Source: a virus
Virus record (IMG/VR): IMGVR_UViG_3300037882_001819
Coordinates: 1 to 63,777 of that record
Strand: one strand, 5' to 3'
Length of the DNA stretch: 63,777 nt
This document shows positions 49,310-57,859 of the stretch, piece after piece. Position numbers and translations under genes: made by a program. The notes below the pieces were generated by a model. It had not been told where the DNA came from. It saw only the letters and a program-made list of their open reading frames with translations, and did no database searches. How positions within the stretch are numbered: position 1 is the stretch's first letter; every line of letters begins with the position of its first letter.

Positions 49310-49786
49310 TTAGGACTCCCCCGCAGGCTGCTCCTCCTCCTCACCCTTACGCCAGAGCTGCACCACGGTGCGTATAGCTTCCACAGCATCCTCAGGGGAC
49401 AGTTCCGCCCGCAGGATTGTTAGGATTTGTGACATAGCCCCAGTACTGCCAACCCGGTCCAGTTTGTTGATCTGCTGCCCTGCGTCAAACAGTGCAGCCT
49501 GGGCCGAGGTTGGATAAGTCTGGATGATTTTTTCCGGTACTAGCTTGCCCTCGGGGTCGTACAGGCAAAGGGCCAGCAGGGCACTGTAGTGCCCCTTGAA
49601 GTCCTTAATCTCTACGTGACCATCGCGGATAGTGGTCCGTTGGCGTTGGCCGTTCAGGTAGGTATCCCGCTGGGTACCGTCCATCTCCCGCAGGCTATAT
49701 TCCGCCGTTACGCCGGGCTCGGTTTCCATCTCTACGGTGCGGGTAGCCCGGGTTAGGGCTACCCTTACAGGTTGCAGTTCGCTCAC
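49310..49786 (-). CDS. Tail assembly chaperone, first part (G-like)
   Basis: A 158-residue helical protein between the tail tube and tape measure genes, the usual place for a gpG-like chaperone that binds the tape measure. Begins with GTG at 49786 after GGAG. It ends in an acidic run (KGEEEEQPAGES). A fraction of ribosomes probably shift to the 48951-49295 frame. Confidence 0.75.
   Translation of the reverse strand: MSELQPVRVALTRATRTVEMETEPGVTAEYSLREMDGTQRDTYLNGQRQRTTIRDGHVEIKDFKGHYSALLALCLYDPEGKLVPEKIIQTYPTSAQAALFDAGQQINKLDRVGSTGAMSQILTILRAELSPEDAVEAIRTVVQLWRKGEEEEQPAGES
49318..49323 (-). other. Candidate -1 frameshift site
   Basis: The minus-strand GCG GGG GAG near the end of the first chaperone has five G in a row. 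Slipping back one base lets the Gly tRNA re-pair with GGG and continues into the second chaperone frame. That frame is only open from about 23 bases upstream of the G run to the 49310 stop, and this is the only repetitive site in it. Confidence 0.55.
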
Positions 49787-49830
49787 TCTATGTCTCCTTA
49801 GGGTGTGCAGGTTTAGGGGTCAAAAGATAG

Positions 49831-50301
49831 TTAAGGAAGGGCAGGGCCAGGGGTGTAAATCGGTGCCACCACTAGGCCCGTAGTCGGGTTACGCAGGGCA
49901 GGAATGATAAGGATGTCGGCAGTCGGTTGCTCCTGGTCCTTATTGCTGCCGGGCTTGAAGTCATCCAGCCAGGCCCATAGCTGCATAGTCGCGCCGTCCG
50001 GGTAGGTGAGGGTGTAGAGCTTGACAACCTTCAACAGGCCCCGGATAACAGGATCGCATGCTGTCTTGTAGACCACCTTCAGGGCGATGTTGCCAATGCC
50101 TGTGGTTTTCTTTGGTGCGTTGGTGCGTAGCTTGATGCCCACGGAAGGCCCGTTGCGGTGCGTGGTCGTGTTAATGGCACCACCACCCTCATAGCCTGGG
50201 GGTTGCGTTTCGACCTCTTCGAACTTGAGGTCCGCTACGCCGTCAATGGTGACGATTGTTCCGAAGCCGTCTTCTTGTATGAAGTCGGATGTGTTAGGCA
50301 T
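49831..50301 (-). CDS. Major tail tube protein
   Basis: A 156-residue protein: VTIDGVADLKFEEVETQPPG then PSVGIKLRTNAPKK, KVVYKTACDPVIRGLL, YPDGATMQLWAWLDDFKPG and ADILIIPALRNP. Length, beta-rich composition and position directly before the tail chaperones fit a siphovirus tail tube subunit. AAGGG before the ATG. Confidence 0.78.
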   Translation of the reverse strand: MPNTSDFIQEDGFGTIVTIDGVADLKFEEVETQPPGYEGGGAINTTTHRNGPSVGIKLRTNAPKKTTGIGNIALKVVYKTACDPVIRGLLKVVKLYTLTYPDGATMQLWAWLDDFKPGSNKDQEQPTADILIIPALRNPTTGLVVAPIYTPGPALP

Positions 50302-50305
50302 CGTT

Positions 50306-50737
50306 TTATCCCTTTTGTATGGTTACGCGAAAATCTTGGGTGGCCATAGTGTGCCTGTTTTTCTCTGTCTGCCCCAGGTCCGTTAGTGTACCAAACCGCG
50401 AACAACTGCACAACCTATATGCCACACCGCCTAGGGTAACAATTGCAGGAGAACTAGGGGTTGGTAAAGCTAAAATGGCGCAGGCCCAGCTCACCCATTC
50501 CCTGGCCTTGGCGTCAGTAGCTGCCCGGCCCATTATTTGGACCCCGTGGTGTTCATTTTGTCGGCCCCTGTGTGCCCGGCCTGTCACACCCTCGCTATTG
50601 CTTACCAGCACCAAATCCACAGGCTCCGCAGGCATGCGGTGGTAATACAGGGGTGCAGGTGCTGCGGGCTGGCCCACCACCGTGCTAAGGTATTGCCACA
50701 CTATTTGGGCCGGGCTATGCGGTTCCTTTGTATCCAT
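50306..50737 (-). CDS. Tail terminator or completion-like protein, 143 aa
   Basis: Similar in layout to minor capsid/tail terminator proteins: helical start (PHSPAQIVWQYLSTVVG), then VDLVLVSNSEGVTGRAHRG and VQIMGRAATDAKAREW, then strands. Located between head-tail connector genes and the tail tube, as expected. GGAG before the ATG; overlaps the previous gene by 23 bases. Confidence 0.65.
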   Translation of the reverse strand: MDTKEPHSPAQIVWQYLSTVVGQPAAPAPLYYHRMPAEPVDLVLVSNSEGVTGRAHRGRQNEHHGVQIMGRAATDAKAREWVSWACAILALPTPSSPAIVTLGGVAYRLCSCSRFGTLTDLGQTEKNRHTMATQDFRVTIQKG

Positions 50738-51098
50738 GTTTCTCCATAGTATCCCGCACCAAGGCGTTAACGGCAGTGGCCTGCTGTATTACAGCTTTTT
50801 TAAGGAATTCAGCTTCGCCCACAGGGTGGTGGTTCGTTAAAATTTCATGAACATAAACGGCATAGTTCGCTGTGTAGAATACCGTAACGGCGGTATCCCA
50901 CCCTGCACCCGTGGCCCTAGTCTGACAGCTCTTCCGCAAGGTGCCGAACTCCAGGGGCGTTAGCTTAACACTTTCCCGCTGGATTAGCAACGCGCCTAGC
51001 CGCAGGGACAATGCCCAGGCCGCTGCCATGGCACGCTCATGCTGCTCTAGGGCTGCCTTAAGCTTGGGGACGCCAGCCAGTTCTGCCCATACTTGCAC
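50715..51098 (-). CDS. Head-tail joining protein (HK97 gp10-like)
   Basis: A 127-residue protein: ESVKLTPLEFGTLRKSC then VTVFYTANYAVYVHE, HHPVGEAEFLKKAV. The TPLxxGxLR and YAxYVHE patterns are those of gp10-like neck proteins. Begins with GTG at 51098. Confidence 0.75.
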   Translation of the reverse strand: MQVWAELAGVPKLKAALEQHERAMAAAWALSLRLGALLIQRESVKLTPLEFGTLRKSCQTRATGAGWDTAVTVFYTANYAVYVHEILTNHHPVGEAEFLKKAVIQQATAVNALVRDTMEKHGYKGTA

Positions 51099-51099
51099 G

Positions 51100-51444
51100 T
51101 TAGCACCACGCTTCGTAGAGGTGCTTCTTTTGCCGGAGGTTAGGGGTGTGGGCGACCACTTGCACCTCTACCGCCCCGCAGGCTATAGGGTCCGTGGGGG
51201 TTGCCAGGCTTTTTAGTGTGCCCAGGACTACACGCCCGCCAGGTGTCAGGAGTATAGAAGTAGGCCCCAGGGTGTGGCCCACTGTTATGGTATCCCCATT
51301 GGCTTTAATGATTTGTTGAGTGGAGGTCTCCCACCTGCACCGAATCGCCACGGGGTCCCCGTATGCAGGCTGCCCGTCAGGGGTCGCAGGCAAGGGTGCC
51401 CAGTAGATGGCATCCTGTCGCATGGCCTTCTGGATGATACCCAT
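51100..51444 (-). CDS. Putative head-tail connector, 114 aa
   Basis: Beta-rich small protein in the connector cluster (AIYWAPLPATPDGQPAYGD, RCRWETSTQQI, VLGTLKSLA). Similar in plan to phage stopper/head closure proteins. GAGG before the ATG. Assignment by position and style. Confidence 0.6.
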   Translation of the reverse strand: MGIIQKAMRQDAIYWAPLPATPDGQPAYGDPVAIRCRWETSTQQIIKANGDTITVGHTLGPTSILLTPGGRVVLGTLKSLATPTDPIACGAVEVQVVAHTPNLRQKKHLYEAWC

Positions 51445-51447
51445 GAG

Positions 51448-51846
51448 CTAGGCCTCCCCTGGCACGGTGCCTAGCCAGTGGGCCTTAGGCCGCACGCCTG
51501 CGCCACCGTCTTGGGTCTGCTTGTTCCACGTGGCCAGCTTGCCGCTGGTGTCCAGTCGCATGGCCATGCTGCCGTACATGGTTGTTTCCAGGCCGCTACC
51601 CAGTTGATACTGGAAGCTCTCCGATAACCCCTTAACGCTTTCCGATGCAGTCCGGGGGGCTATGCCGCTGGCCAGCATGTGGGCAGTCAGCCAACGCTCT
51701 ACCGCCTCCAACCGCTCAACGGTCAGGGCGTCCCCTATAAGTTCAGTAATCAGCAGGTGGGCATCGCTTATATGTAGGTCTACGTTAAGGCCGTCATCTA
51801 GTTCGATGATGTGCCGTACTGCTGCCTCGGTGGTGTAATTAGGCAC
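51448..51846 (-). CDS. Head-tail adaptor (gp6-like), 132 aa
   Basis: Helical protein: EAAVRHIIELDDGLNVDLHI, DAHLLITELIGD, LEAVERWLTAHMLASG. This resembles helical adaptors that attach to the portal. Starts with GTG at 51846 preceded by AAGGGG, overlapping the previous gene by eight bases. Confidence 0.68.
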   Translation of the reverse strand: MPNYTTEAAVRHIIELDDGLNVDLHISDAHLLITELIGDALTVERLEAVERWLTAHMLASGIAPRTASESVKGLSESFQYQLGSGLETTMYGSMAMRLDTSGKLATWNKQTQDGGAGVRPKAHWLGTVPGEA

Positions 51847-52702
51847 CCTCTTCCCCTTGTATATCTAGGAGGTTTACTGTCGTGCCTGGCACTGCATTGG
51901 CCGGGATGCGGATAAGCCGCTTAGGGCCTGTGCCCCGTTGCAGGTAGTAGGCCGCACCAGGTATGAAGCCCAACAGCTCTGCAACGCCCTGGGCGTTTGC
52001 TGTCGCGCTGGCCAAGGCTGTGCTGTGTGCCAAGTTATTACCCGCTGCCTCTGCGAAGGTCCGGGTAACCACCACACCCGGCTCGGGCTGTGCTGCATTG
52101 TCTAGGCAAAGGTACACGCCCCGCACGGTGCCCGGGGCCAACGGGTTGCCTGCTGCTGCCGGTACCGCTACCAAGTCCACTACCAGGGCCTCGCCCACAT
52201 CCAGCACCGTAAACGCCACAGGGTCTGCCGTGTGCGTTGATGCCCCTATGCTTGCTGTGTGGTTGCCTGGGTACAGCCCAAAGGCCGCTAGGCCCTGGGC
52301 ATTGCTAGGCAACCAACTAAGCACCACACCGTTAGCAGACAGCACGCACGCAACCCCAGGGACCGGTACGGCCCCCGCCGTGCGCACGCGCACTGTAACA
52401 GGCCTAGGGCCACCTGGTGCCACCCCTGCGGGCAGCACATCGGCATCCCAAATAGCCCCGGCACAATTCACCTTCCCGCCCCATATGGCCGCTGCACCTA
52501 TTAGGACCTGGTATTCCTTAACCCCAACTAAGGCCTCGGCCACTTCCGCCGTAAACAGGCCCCCGCTGGCGTCCGTTATGGCAAGGGTATCCCCTGCACC
52601 ATTTAGGACAGCTACACCGCCCACATCCCGCAGCACTAGGAGCATGCCTGTGGGGTTGGTCCGTGCAGCATATGGTGGCATACGTAGGCGAAATGTGGCC
52701 AT
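51839..52702 (-). CDS. Virion protein with carboxypeptidase-regulatory-like beta domains
   Basis: A 287-residue Ala/Val/Gly-rich beta protein. Residues about 100-150 (VTVRVRTAGAVPVPGVACVL, NAQGLAAFGLYPGNHTASI) look like a prealbumin-like or transthyretin-like fold, with a related pattern near 195-250. It probably decorates the head or neck. AAGGG before the ATG. Confidence 0.6.
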   Translation of the reverse strand: MATFRLRMPPYAARTNPTGMLLVLRDVGGVAVLNGAGDTLAITDASGGLFTAEVAEALVGVKEYQVLIGAAAIWGGKVNCAGAIWDADVLPAGVAPGGPRPVTVRVRTAGAVPVPGVACVLSANGVVLSWLPSNAQGLAAFGLYPGNHTASIGASTHTADPVAFTVLDVGEALVVDLVAVPAAAGNPLAPGTVRGVYLCLDNAAQPEPGVVVTRTFAEAAGNNLAHSTALASATANAQGVAELLGFIPGAAYYLQRGTGPKRLIRIPANAVPGTTVNLLDIQGEEGA

Positions 52703-52710
52703 GGTGTCCC

Positions 52711-53625
52711 TTAGAGGGTAGCAAAGGATTGTAACATAGCCCGTGTTTCTTCCAGGCTAGCCAAATTGTCCATATCGTAATCTGCCATCAGGTAGGTGCT
52801 TTCCTTAAGCTGGGCGTAAGTCGCACTTGCCAGGGCAGCCGTGGCTTCCACAACGCCAGCCTCTTGCCATAACTGGCTGAGGGGGAAGTAGGCCACATCC
52901 CTGCTGCTGGCCTCTTGTCTACTCAGGTCAATGTACCTGTTTCGCAACTGCTCCAGGTTCTGCCCATGGGCTTGCAGTTCTAGCTCTTTATCCCTGTCGC
53001 CCGTAACCACGCCCAGGGCTGTGATCTGTGCGTGGACCTTGCTAACATCCTCACGCACCTTGGCTAAGCCATCCCGCACATTTATAGCACTGAGTTTCTT
53101 AGCCGCAACCAAAGCATCAGGCACATACTGAAGGTAGTAGGTGCCCAGTTTTTGGGTACCCCCATTTTCGTATATGCCCATCTCTATTGTAACTATGCTA
53201 GAGGCTTTGTCATGCGGCATTAGGTTCACCTCTATGCCGTCCACTGAATACTTCAAAGTGATGGTACCCGCAACGCCTTTGCCGTCTGGTGTATCATCCA
53301 GCAGGGCTGCACTGGTGGCCTTAAATAGCTGAACAATATCTGCTACCTTTTGGCCCCCCACCTCCCGTGTAAAAAACTCCCCTTTGCTGGGCATGCCTTT
53401 GTGTAGACCGGCTACAGGGTCCTCGCGCGTCCCGCCGAAAGTGTATGTGGCAGTGCCCCGGTAATTGGTAAAACCTTCGCCAGTGTACAGGCCGATACGG
53501 GGCTCGAATTTACTAGCCTCCACAAGGGTGCCTACCACCTGGCCTTGCTGGTTTGCAAGGGGGTTAATAGTAGGGGTGCGTAGGTTGAAGCCCAACAGTA
53601 GGGCGCGAGTCTGAATCAAGGCCAT
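52711..53625 (-). CDS. Structural protein of the head/neck region, 304 aa
   Basis: Unrecognised. The first 170 residues are beta-rich with Gly (GEGFTNYRGTATYTFGGT). Residues 170-300 are helical and coiled-coil-like (LAKVREDVSKVHAQITAL). A strong AAAGGA lies before the ATG. It sits between the fibre and connector genes, so it is a virion component by position. Confidence 0.58.
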   Translation of the reverse strand: MALIQTRALLLGFNLRTPTINPLANQQGQVVGTLVEASKFEPRIGLYTGEGFTNYRGTATYTFGGTREDPVAGLHKGMPSKGEFFTREVGGQKVADIVQLFKATSAALLDDTPDGKGVAGTITLKYSVDGIEVNLMPHDKASSIVTIEMGIYENGGTQKLGTYYLQYVPDALVAAKKLSAINVRDGLAKVREDVSKVHAQITALGVVTGDRDKELELQAHGQNLEQLRNRYIDLSRQEASSRDVAYFPLSQLWQEAGVVEATAALASATYAQLKESTYLMADYDMDNLASLEETRAMLQSFATL

Positions 53626-53672
53626 TTTGTAAATCCTTTGAGTTAGGTGGGTTTAGGGATATGGTACACCAT

Positions 53673-53709
53673 GCCAGGGCTGCTGGCCAGGGCTGCTGGC
53701 CAGCAGCCC
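53673..53709. repeat. 13-bp direct repeat plus 20-bp perfect palindrome
   Basis: GCCAGGGCTGCTG occurs twice in tandem (53673-53685, 53686-53698), and GGGCTGCTGGCCAGCAGCCC (53690-53709) is a perfect palindrome. It lies in the 119-bp gap after the tail fibre gene. No T run follows, so it is not a standard terminator, but it could fold strongly in RNA. Confidence 0.85.
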
Positions 53710-53744
53710 CAACGAAGCTAGTAGCGGTCATGCTTTAATCTTTC

Positions 53745-56126
53745 TTAGGCGCAGAGGCCCCAGTGTTGAAGGACGGAAATTACGCCAGGCAAATCAACGG
53801 GAGTTGCTGGGATTGAAGCTTTAAGAAGCGGTGACAGGTGAATCAATCCAGCATCGTTGTAGGCGAATCGCCGTTGGTTCCCAACGGTATCATGCCACCA
53901 CACACTACCACCGCTTGCAATGTCAGTTGTGTTGGGTGCGACAGTTGAGCTTCGGGGGGCAGAGAACACTGGACTGAAAGCGTTGTCAGCTAAATTTTTT
54001 ACATGCAGACCGGCACTACTTCTGCTTTTGTGTGTTCCACCGTCGAGGTACAACCAAGGCGTAGCTGGTGGGCCAAAACTCATGTAGGCCGTCGAGATGG
54101 TTAGTGATTGCGTTGAGCTTGTTAGGGTAAGGGTGTTGGCATTGGTTTCAAGCTTTGGATAACCAGTGTCGTATCTCATTCGGAAATAACCTGTATTTGC
54201 TACGTCACCAGCCCTACAACTTACCGTCCCACCGTAGCCCGCAATCAGACCCTGCTGTAGTTCAACCTCAGAACGACCCGATTCGTTGATGCCTTGCATG
54301 TAGGGGGCGAAGCCACCAAATGCAGACCGGTTGGCAACAAATTTACCAGTTAACGACAGGTCACCATACTGCCCAATCGAAGCAACGACTGCACCATTGT
54401 ATCGGAAGCTTACAATTTTGTTGTTGCCCACTGGAGACCGTGTGGATCGCTCTAAAACAAACCCGTCAACAGTACCCGCCGCAGCATCAGAGGTTATCGT
54501 CAGGACATTGTTGGCAGCACCTGTGAGGTTGTGCAGTGAATGCACGTTTTGAATTCCGAGGAATCCAGCACCTGCCGTCAATGCAGTTGATCCGATAGAG
54601 GCTATGGTTGCTCCTGCCAACTTGAAAAAGTGGCCTGCGTTAGCCTCATAGTCAATAGCTACTGAGTTAGCAGTCGAATTAGTCCCTCGACTAATCGACC
54701 CCACATAAGTTCCGTCTAACGTTCTGCTAAACTGGAAAGCTGAATCTGTTTGTTTCGTCGTTGTGTTAGCCACACCACTAGACCCAATTGATGCAAGAGC
54801 GGTTATCGGGGCAAAAGCTGTGTTGGCTAAGTTTCTACTCTCTAATCCTCCCTCTGACTGAGTTTGAATTGTCGGGCCGGTTGCACCTCGGACTATCTTC
54901 GCGTCAACTGTTGCACTCAGGAAATTGCTTGCACCGTTAGTGAAGTTCAGGGAAGCATTAGAGGCCAATGCAAGTTCCGTCGAAGTTCGCATACCTGCTG
55001 CACCGACTGAACCGAACCAAATTTGCCCATTGAATGGTGCCAGAGTTAAGCTGCCAGAGGATGTACTGATGGTTCCAGCTTGTAGCGTTCCTACTGACAA
55101 ATTACTTGCTGCTGTGTCGTTGTGATTTCTTAGGCTCAACAATCCTGTCGTTGAGTGGTCAAAAGTGACACCATTTGTTTCAGCCCAATTTCGCATTGAT
55201 GGCTTGCCATCGACATTGTGTCGAAATACAAATGACCCGGGGCGCCGGAGGTTGCCGTCAAATAATTCTGTTCCTGACGCCCCTATCCTAAAACCATTCG
55301 CAAGCAACATCCCCAAAGAGTTATTTGCTGTCGTGCCTACTTGCATCACACCCGCTGCGGATCTGCTTAATCTAACGTCACTCGCACCTATACCGTTGCC
55401 GCCATTGAATCCAATCGAAGCATTAGGGCCAGCAGTTATCCCGCCAGATTGCATCGCTACACCTGCGCTTGCACCAGCACCCATCGAAAAGCCTGTAACG
55501 GCCTCTACGTAGTTGCTGGCTGCTTGCTTAAACAAGGCGGCATTTACATTGCCGAATTGTAGTGTTCCAACCTGCATAGTCCCTAATGCCGTCTTGCCAA
55601 CGTCGCTTGTAAGTGAGGCAACACCAGCCGAAACAGAATTCAAAAATACGTTTGGGTTGCTCGCGTTATTTGTGCTTGCCAGTCCTAGTTGAGAGGGGCC
55701 ATTTAGATAGCCGGGTCCTAGCCGACCTGGAGTAAATCCCCCATTGCTCACCTGGAGCATTAGAGTTGAGCTGCCAGCTCTAAGTGTTAAATCGGACGGG
55801 GCTAATACAGTGGGCGTTGTCAGACCGTGGACGCCGAGATCGAGCGGCCCCGTTGCTCCGGAATAGGGCACTCTGCTGCTTAGATCGATCCCGCCGATCG
55901 CAGAATCAATCTGAGGCTTGGTGTAATAAATTGAATCGTGATTGTGAGCCGGTAGCTTCTCAAGGGGTAAAAGCCCAGGCAGGTCTGCCCACGCTGGCGA
56001 GGGTGCAGGCTGGTGCCCTATGTTGCCGAATGCGTCCACGTTAAGCAGTTCCGTGAACATGGGTAAGTCAGTTAGCCAGTTGCTATTAATGCCCCTGCTT
56101 AGGATGGGGCTAAACTGTTGGCTCAT
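53745..56126 (-). CDS. Tail fibre / receptor-binding protein
   Basis: A 793-residue protein. Residues about 50-80 hold the common fibre junction (KLPAHNHDSIYYTKPQIDSA), followed by long Ser/Thr/Asn/Gly-rich stretches of short, repeated beta elements (SLTSDVGKTALGTMQVGTLQ; SGSLTLAPFNGQIWFGS), as in trimeric fibres. No chaperone-type C-terminal peptidase is evident. Its base composition from about residue 60 on is clearly more A/T-rich and its codons differ from neighbouring genes, which suggests that the shaft and tip were acquired from another phage. GGAGG before the ATG. Confidence 0.82.
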   Translation of the reverse strand: MSQQFSPILSRGINSNWLTDLPMFTELLNVDAFGNIGHQPAPSPAWADLPGLLPLEKLPAHNHDSIYYTKPQIDSAIGGIDLSSRVPYSGATGPLDLGVHGLTTPTVLAPSDLTLRAGSSTLMLQVSNGGFTPGRLGPGYLNGPSQLGLASTNNASNPNVFLNSVSAGVASLTSDVGKTALGTMQVGTLQFGNVNAALFKQAASNYVEAVTGFSMGAGASAGVAMQSGGITAGPNASIGFNGGNGIGASDVRLSRSAAGVMQVGTTANNSLGMLLANGFRIGASGTELFDGNLRRPGSFVFRHNVDGKPSMRNWAETNGVTFDHSTTGLLSLRNHNDTAASNLSVGTLQAGTISTSSGSLTLAPFNGQIWFGSVGAAGMRTSTELALASNASLNFTNGASNFLSATVDAKIVRGATGPTIQTQSEGGLESRNLANTAFAPITALASIGSSGVANTTTKQTDSAFQFSRTLDGTYVGSISRGTNSTANSVAIDYEANAGHFFKLAGATIASIGSTALTAGAGFLGIQNVHSLHNLTGAANNVLTITSDAAAGTVDGFVLERSTRSPVGNNKIVSFRYNGAVVASIGQYGDLSLTGKFVANRSAFGGFAPYMQGINESGRSEVELQQGLIAGYGGTVSCRAGDVANTGYFRMRYDTGYPKLETNANTLTLTSSTQSLTISTAYMSFGPPATPWLYLDGGTHKSRSSAGLHVKNLADNAFSPVFSAPRSSTVAPNTTDIASGGSVWWHDTVGNQRRFAYNDAGLIHLSPLLKASIPATPVDLPGVISVLQHWGLCA

Positions 56127-56129
56127 ACT

Positions 56130-56570
56130 CTACCTCCATAAAACAAAGCCCCACATCGCTGCACAGCACGCACTAGCGACCGCGAGACATATTACCACGT
56201 CCCGGCCTGCCCGCTTGCGGTTAGCTGCACCTTGTGGCCGTTGGCGTAGCATAGCATAAAATGCCGCAACGTGGCATAGACCCGCTGCGATGGTGGTCAA
56301 TTGTTGCACGATTAGAACCTGGGGTCCATAGTAGACTAGCCACCCCAAGTAAGGCATCCCCATGTAACTGCTGCACCAGAAGAATGCCCAATAAGTATTA
56401 TCTATGAACTTGGCTAGGAACCCTAAAACGATACCGGCTACCAGCCAGTCAAAAGGCACCCGGGGGAAGCCTGCTGCCACCGCCGTGGGACCGTACAGCC
56501 GTAGTACCAACAAACACATCCCAAGACAAAAGGGGTCTAGTGCCCTGCTCAGTATGTTAAAAGAATCCAT
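56130..56570 (-). CDS. Multi-pass membrane protein, 146 aa
   Basis: Four predicted hydrophobic segments (about 12-33, 39-58, 66-98, 124-144) with basic loops (RQRPQGAANRKRAGRD). Could be a holin, but this size and topology are not diagnostic. TAATG overlap with the previous gene, weak ribosome site. Confidence 0.58.
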   Translation of the reverse strand: MDSFNILSRALDPFCLGMCLLVLRLYGPTAVAAGFPRVPFDWLVAGIVLGFLAKFIDNTYWAFFWCSSYMGMPYLGWLVYYGPQVLIVQQLTTIAAGLCHVAAFYAMLRQRPQGAANRKRAGRDVVICLAVASACCAAMWGFVLWR

Positions 56571-56929
56571 TACAGCTTTTGCTTCTTTTTGACTTGTTCT
56601 AGAAACTTATCGACCCTAGCCGATGTGGTATCGTCCTCTGCTTGGCGGGTTTTTAGGGTCCCGTTAATCTCTTCCAGGTTGTCAATAATAGCATCCCAAA
56701 CGGGTGCGGGTGCAGGTGGTGGGGCTGGGTGCCTATGTTGCCACCAGGCCGCGAAGGTCGCAGTCAGTAAAAGGACCCCACCGACTACGCGCAACAATAG
56801 CAGCCGGGTGGTGGCCTTTTTGACCTTTAATTCACATGCATCGAAGATCCTGCTCTCGTATAAAACCACGCCACGCACGGCCATGTTACTAAGCTCCTCC
56901 ACAGTGTCCCCGGGTAGTCGGTCCGGCAT
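56570..56929 (-). CDS. Single-pass membrane protein with C-terminal helix, 119 aa
   Basis: A cytoplasmic-looking N-terminus of 40 residues, a membrane helix (about 43-63), a short Pro-rich linker (HPAPPPAPAP), then a charged helix ending in KKKQKL. The layout resembles inner-membrane spanin-like proteins or phage membrane anchors. AAGGGG before the ATG. Confidence 0.58.
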   Translation of the reverse strand: MPDRLPGDTVEELSNMAVRGVVLYESRIFDACELKVKKATTRLLLLRVVGGVLLLTATFAAWWQHRHPAPPPAPAPVWDAIIDNLEEINGTLKTRQAEDDTTSARVDKFLEQVKKKQKL

Positions 56930-56932
56930 GGT

Positions 56933-57280
56933 CTACCCCCTTGCAGTTTTTAGCTGGTCTAGCAGGGCGACATTTGTTTTTTCTATTGCGGCCAGGCTGG
57001 CCTCCGCTGCACCTAGCTTGCGGTTAACATCCACAAACTGGGTCAACAGGGCTTCATGCTTGGAGCGGCAGGCTTCGTGTTGATCGTTGGCCTCCTGCCT
57101 GGCTTGTTTAATTTCAATCATCAAGGTGGCCATATCCGTTATGCCCTTGGCGTACATTTTGTACATAGCCATACCCATTACGATAACGGCCAGGGCTGCA
57201 ACGTACAGCATCCAGTTTGCCACATCCCCCACCGGCTTATCAGGGAGGGGGATGTTCAGATCTTGCCATGCTGTTAGCAC
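56933..57280 (-). CDS. Membrane-anchored coiled-coil protein, 115 aa
   Basis: One membrane helix (about 20-42) followed by a coiled coil of about 65 residues (IKQARQEANDQHEACRS, VNRKLGAAEASLAAIEKTN). Starts with GTG at 57280 after AAGG. With the two preceding genes it forms a three-gene membrane module between fibre and capsid genes, a candidate lysis cassette or entry module. Confidence 0.58.
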   Translation of the reverse strand: MLTAWQDLNIPLPDKPVGDVANWMLYVAALAVIVMGMAMYKMYAKGITDMATLMIEIKQARQEANDQHEACRSKHEALLTQFVDVNRKLGAAEASLAAIEKTNVALLDQLKTARG

Positions 57281-57290
57281 GTAATAGGCC

Positions 57291-57740
57291 TTAGGCAGGT
57301 GGAGCGGTGTAGGCTACCAGCTCGGCCTCTAGGCCAGCACGGTCTAACGGTACGGGGTTGATCGCCTCTGTCGGGCTGTCAGGTTCATAGTAATTGAACC
57401 CATTGGCCTCTGTACCACGCACTAATAGACCTGCTGTGACTGCCACGGGGAACTGGGCCGTTACGTCATCCGTAACCGTTGGGGCCGTTGTGGGGTTTGC
57501 TGGGGGCTTTGTGGGGCCTTTACCCCTGCCCTTGCCCTTGGGGGCTGCCGGGTCCGCTGCGGGGGCAGGGGCAGGGGCCGTGGGTGCATCGCATTCCACG
57601 AACTTACCTGCAAAGGCTTCGGCCAAATCAAGTTCGCTTTCCACCGCTTCGCCCGGGTTAATCATAACAGGCTGGGCCTGCCCTGTCGGCTGGTGCCGGT
57701 GGGGCGCAGCCCCTGCCACTAACATAAACCACTTCTTCAT
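57291..57740 (-). CDS. Hypothetical Ala/Pro-rich protein, 149 aa
   Basis: Two small ordered ends flank a Pro/Ala/Lys linker (DAPTAPAPAPAADPAAPKGK). The C-terminal part looks strand-rich. AGGAG before the ATG. It begins after the capsid terminator. Confidence 0.55.
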   Translation of the reverse strand: MKKWFMLVAGAAPHRHQPTGQAQPVMINPGEAVESELDLAEAFAGKFVECDAPTAPAPAPAADPAAPKGKGRGKGPTKPPANPTTAPTVTDDVTAQFPVAVTAGLLVRGTEANGFNYYEPDSPTEAINPVPLDRAGLEAELVAYTAPPA

Positions 57741-57794
57741 CGCTAAGGTCTCCTAGGTTAAACTTTGTAACATCCAAGGGCTAAAATATACCAA

Positions 57795-57823
57795 CAAAAA
57801 AGCCCGGGCACACTGGCCCGGGC
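57795..57823 (-). terminator. Intrinsic terminator after the major capsid gene
   Basis: On the minus strand AGCCCGGGC-CAGTGT-GCCCGGGCT has a 9-bp perfect stem followed by TTTTTTG. The plus strand also reads as a terminator. It ends the capsid transcript and would limit expression of tail genes relative to capsid. Confidence 0.9.
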
Positions 57824-57859
57824 TACTTTTTTTAAGTTCCAGCCGTTGCTGGCTTACCA

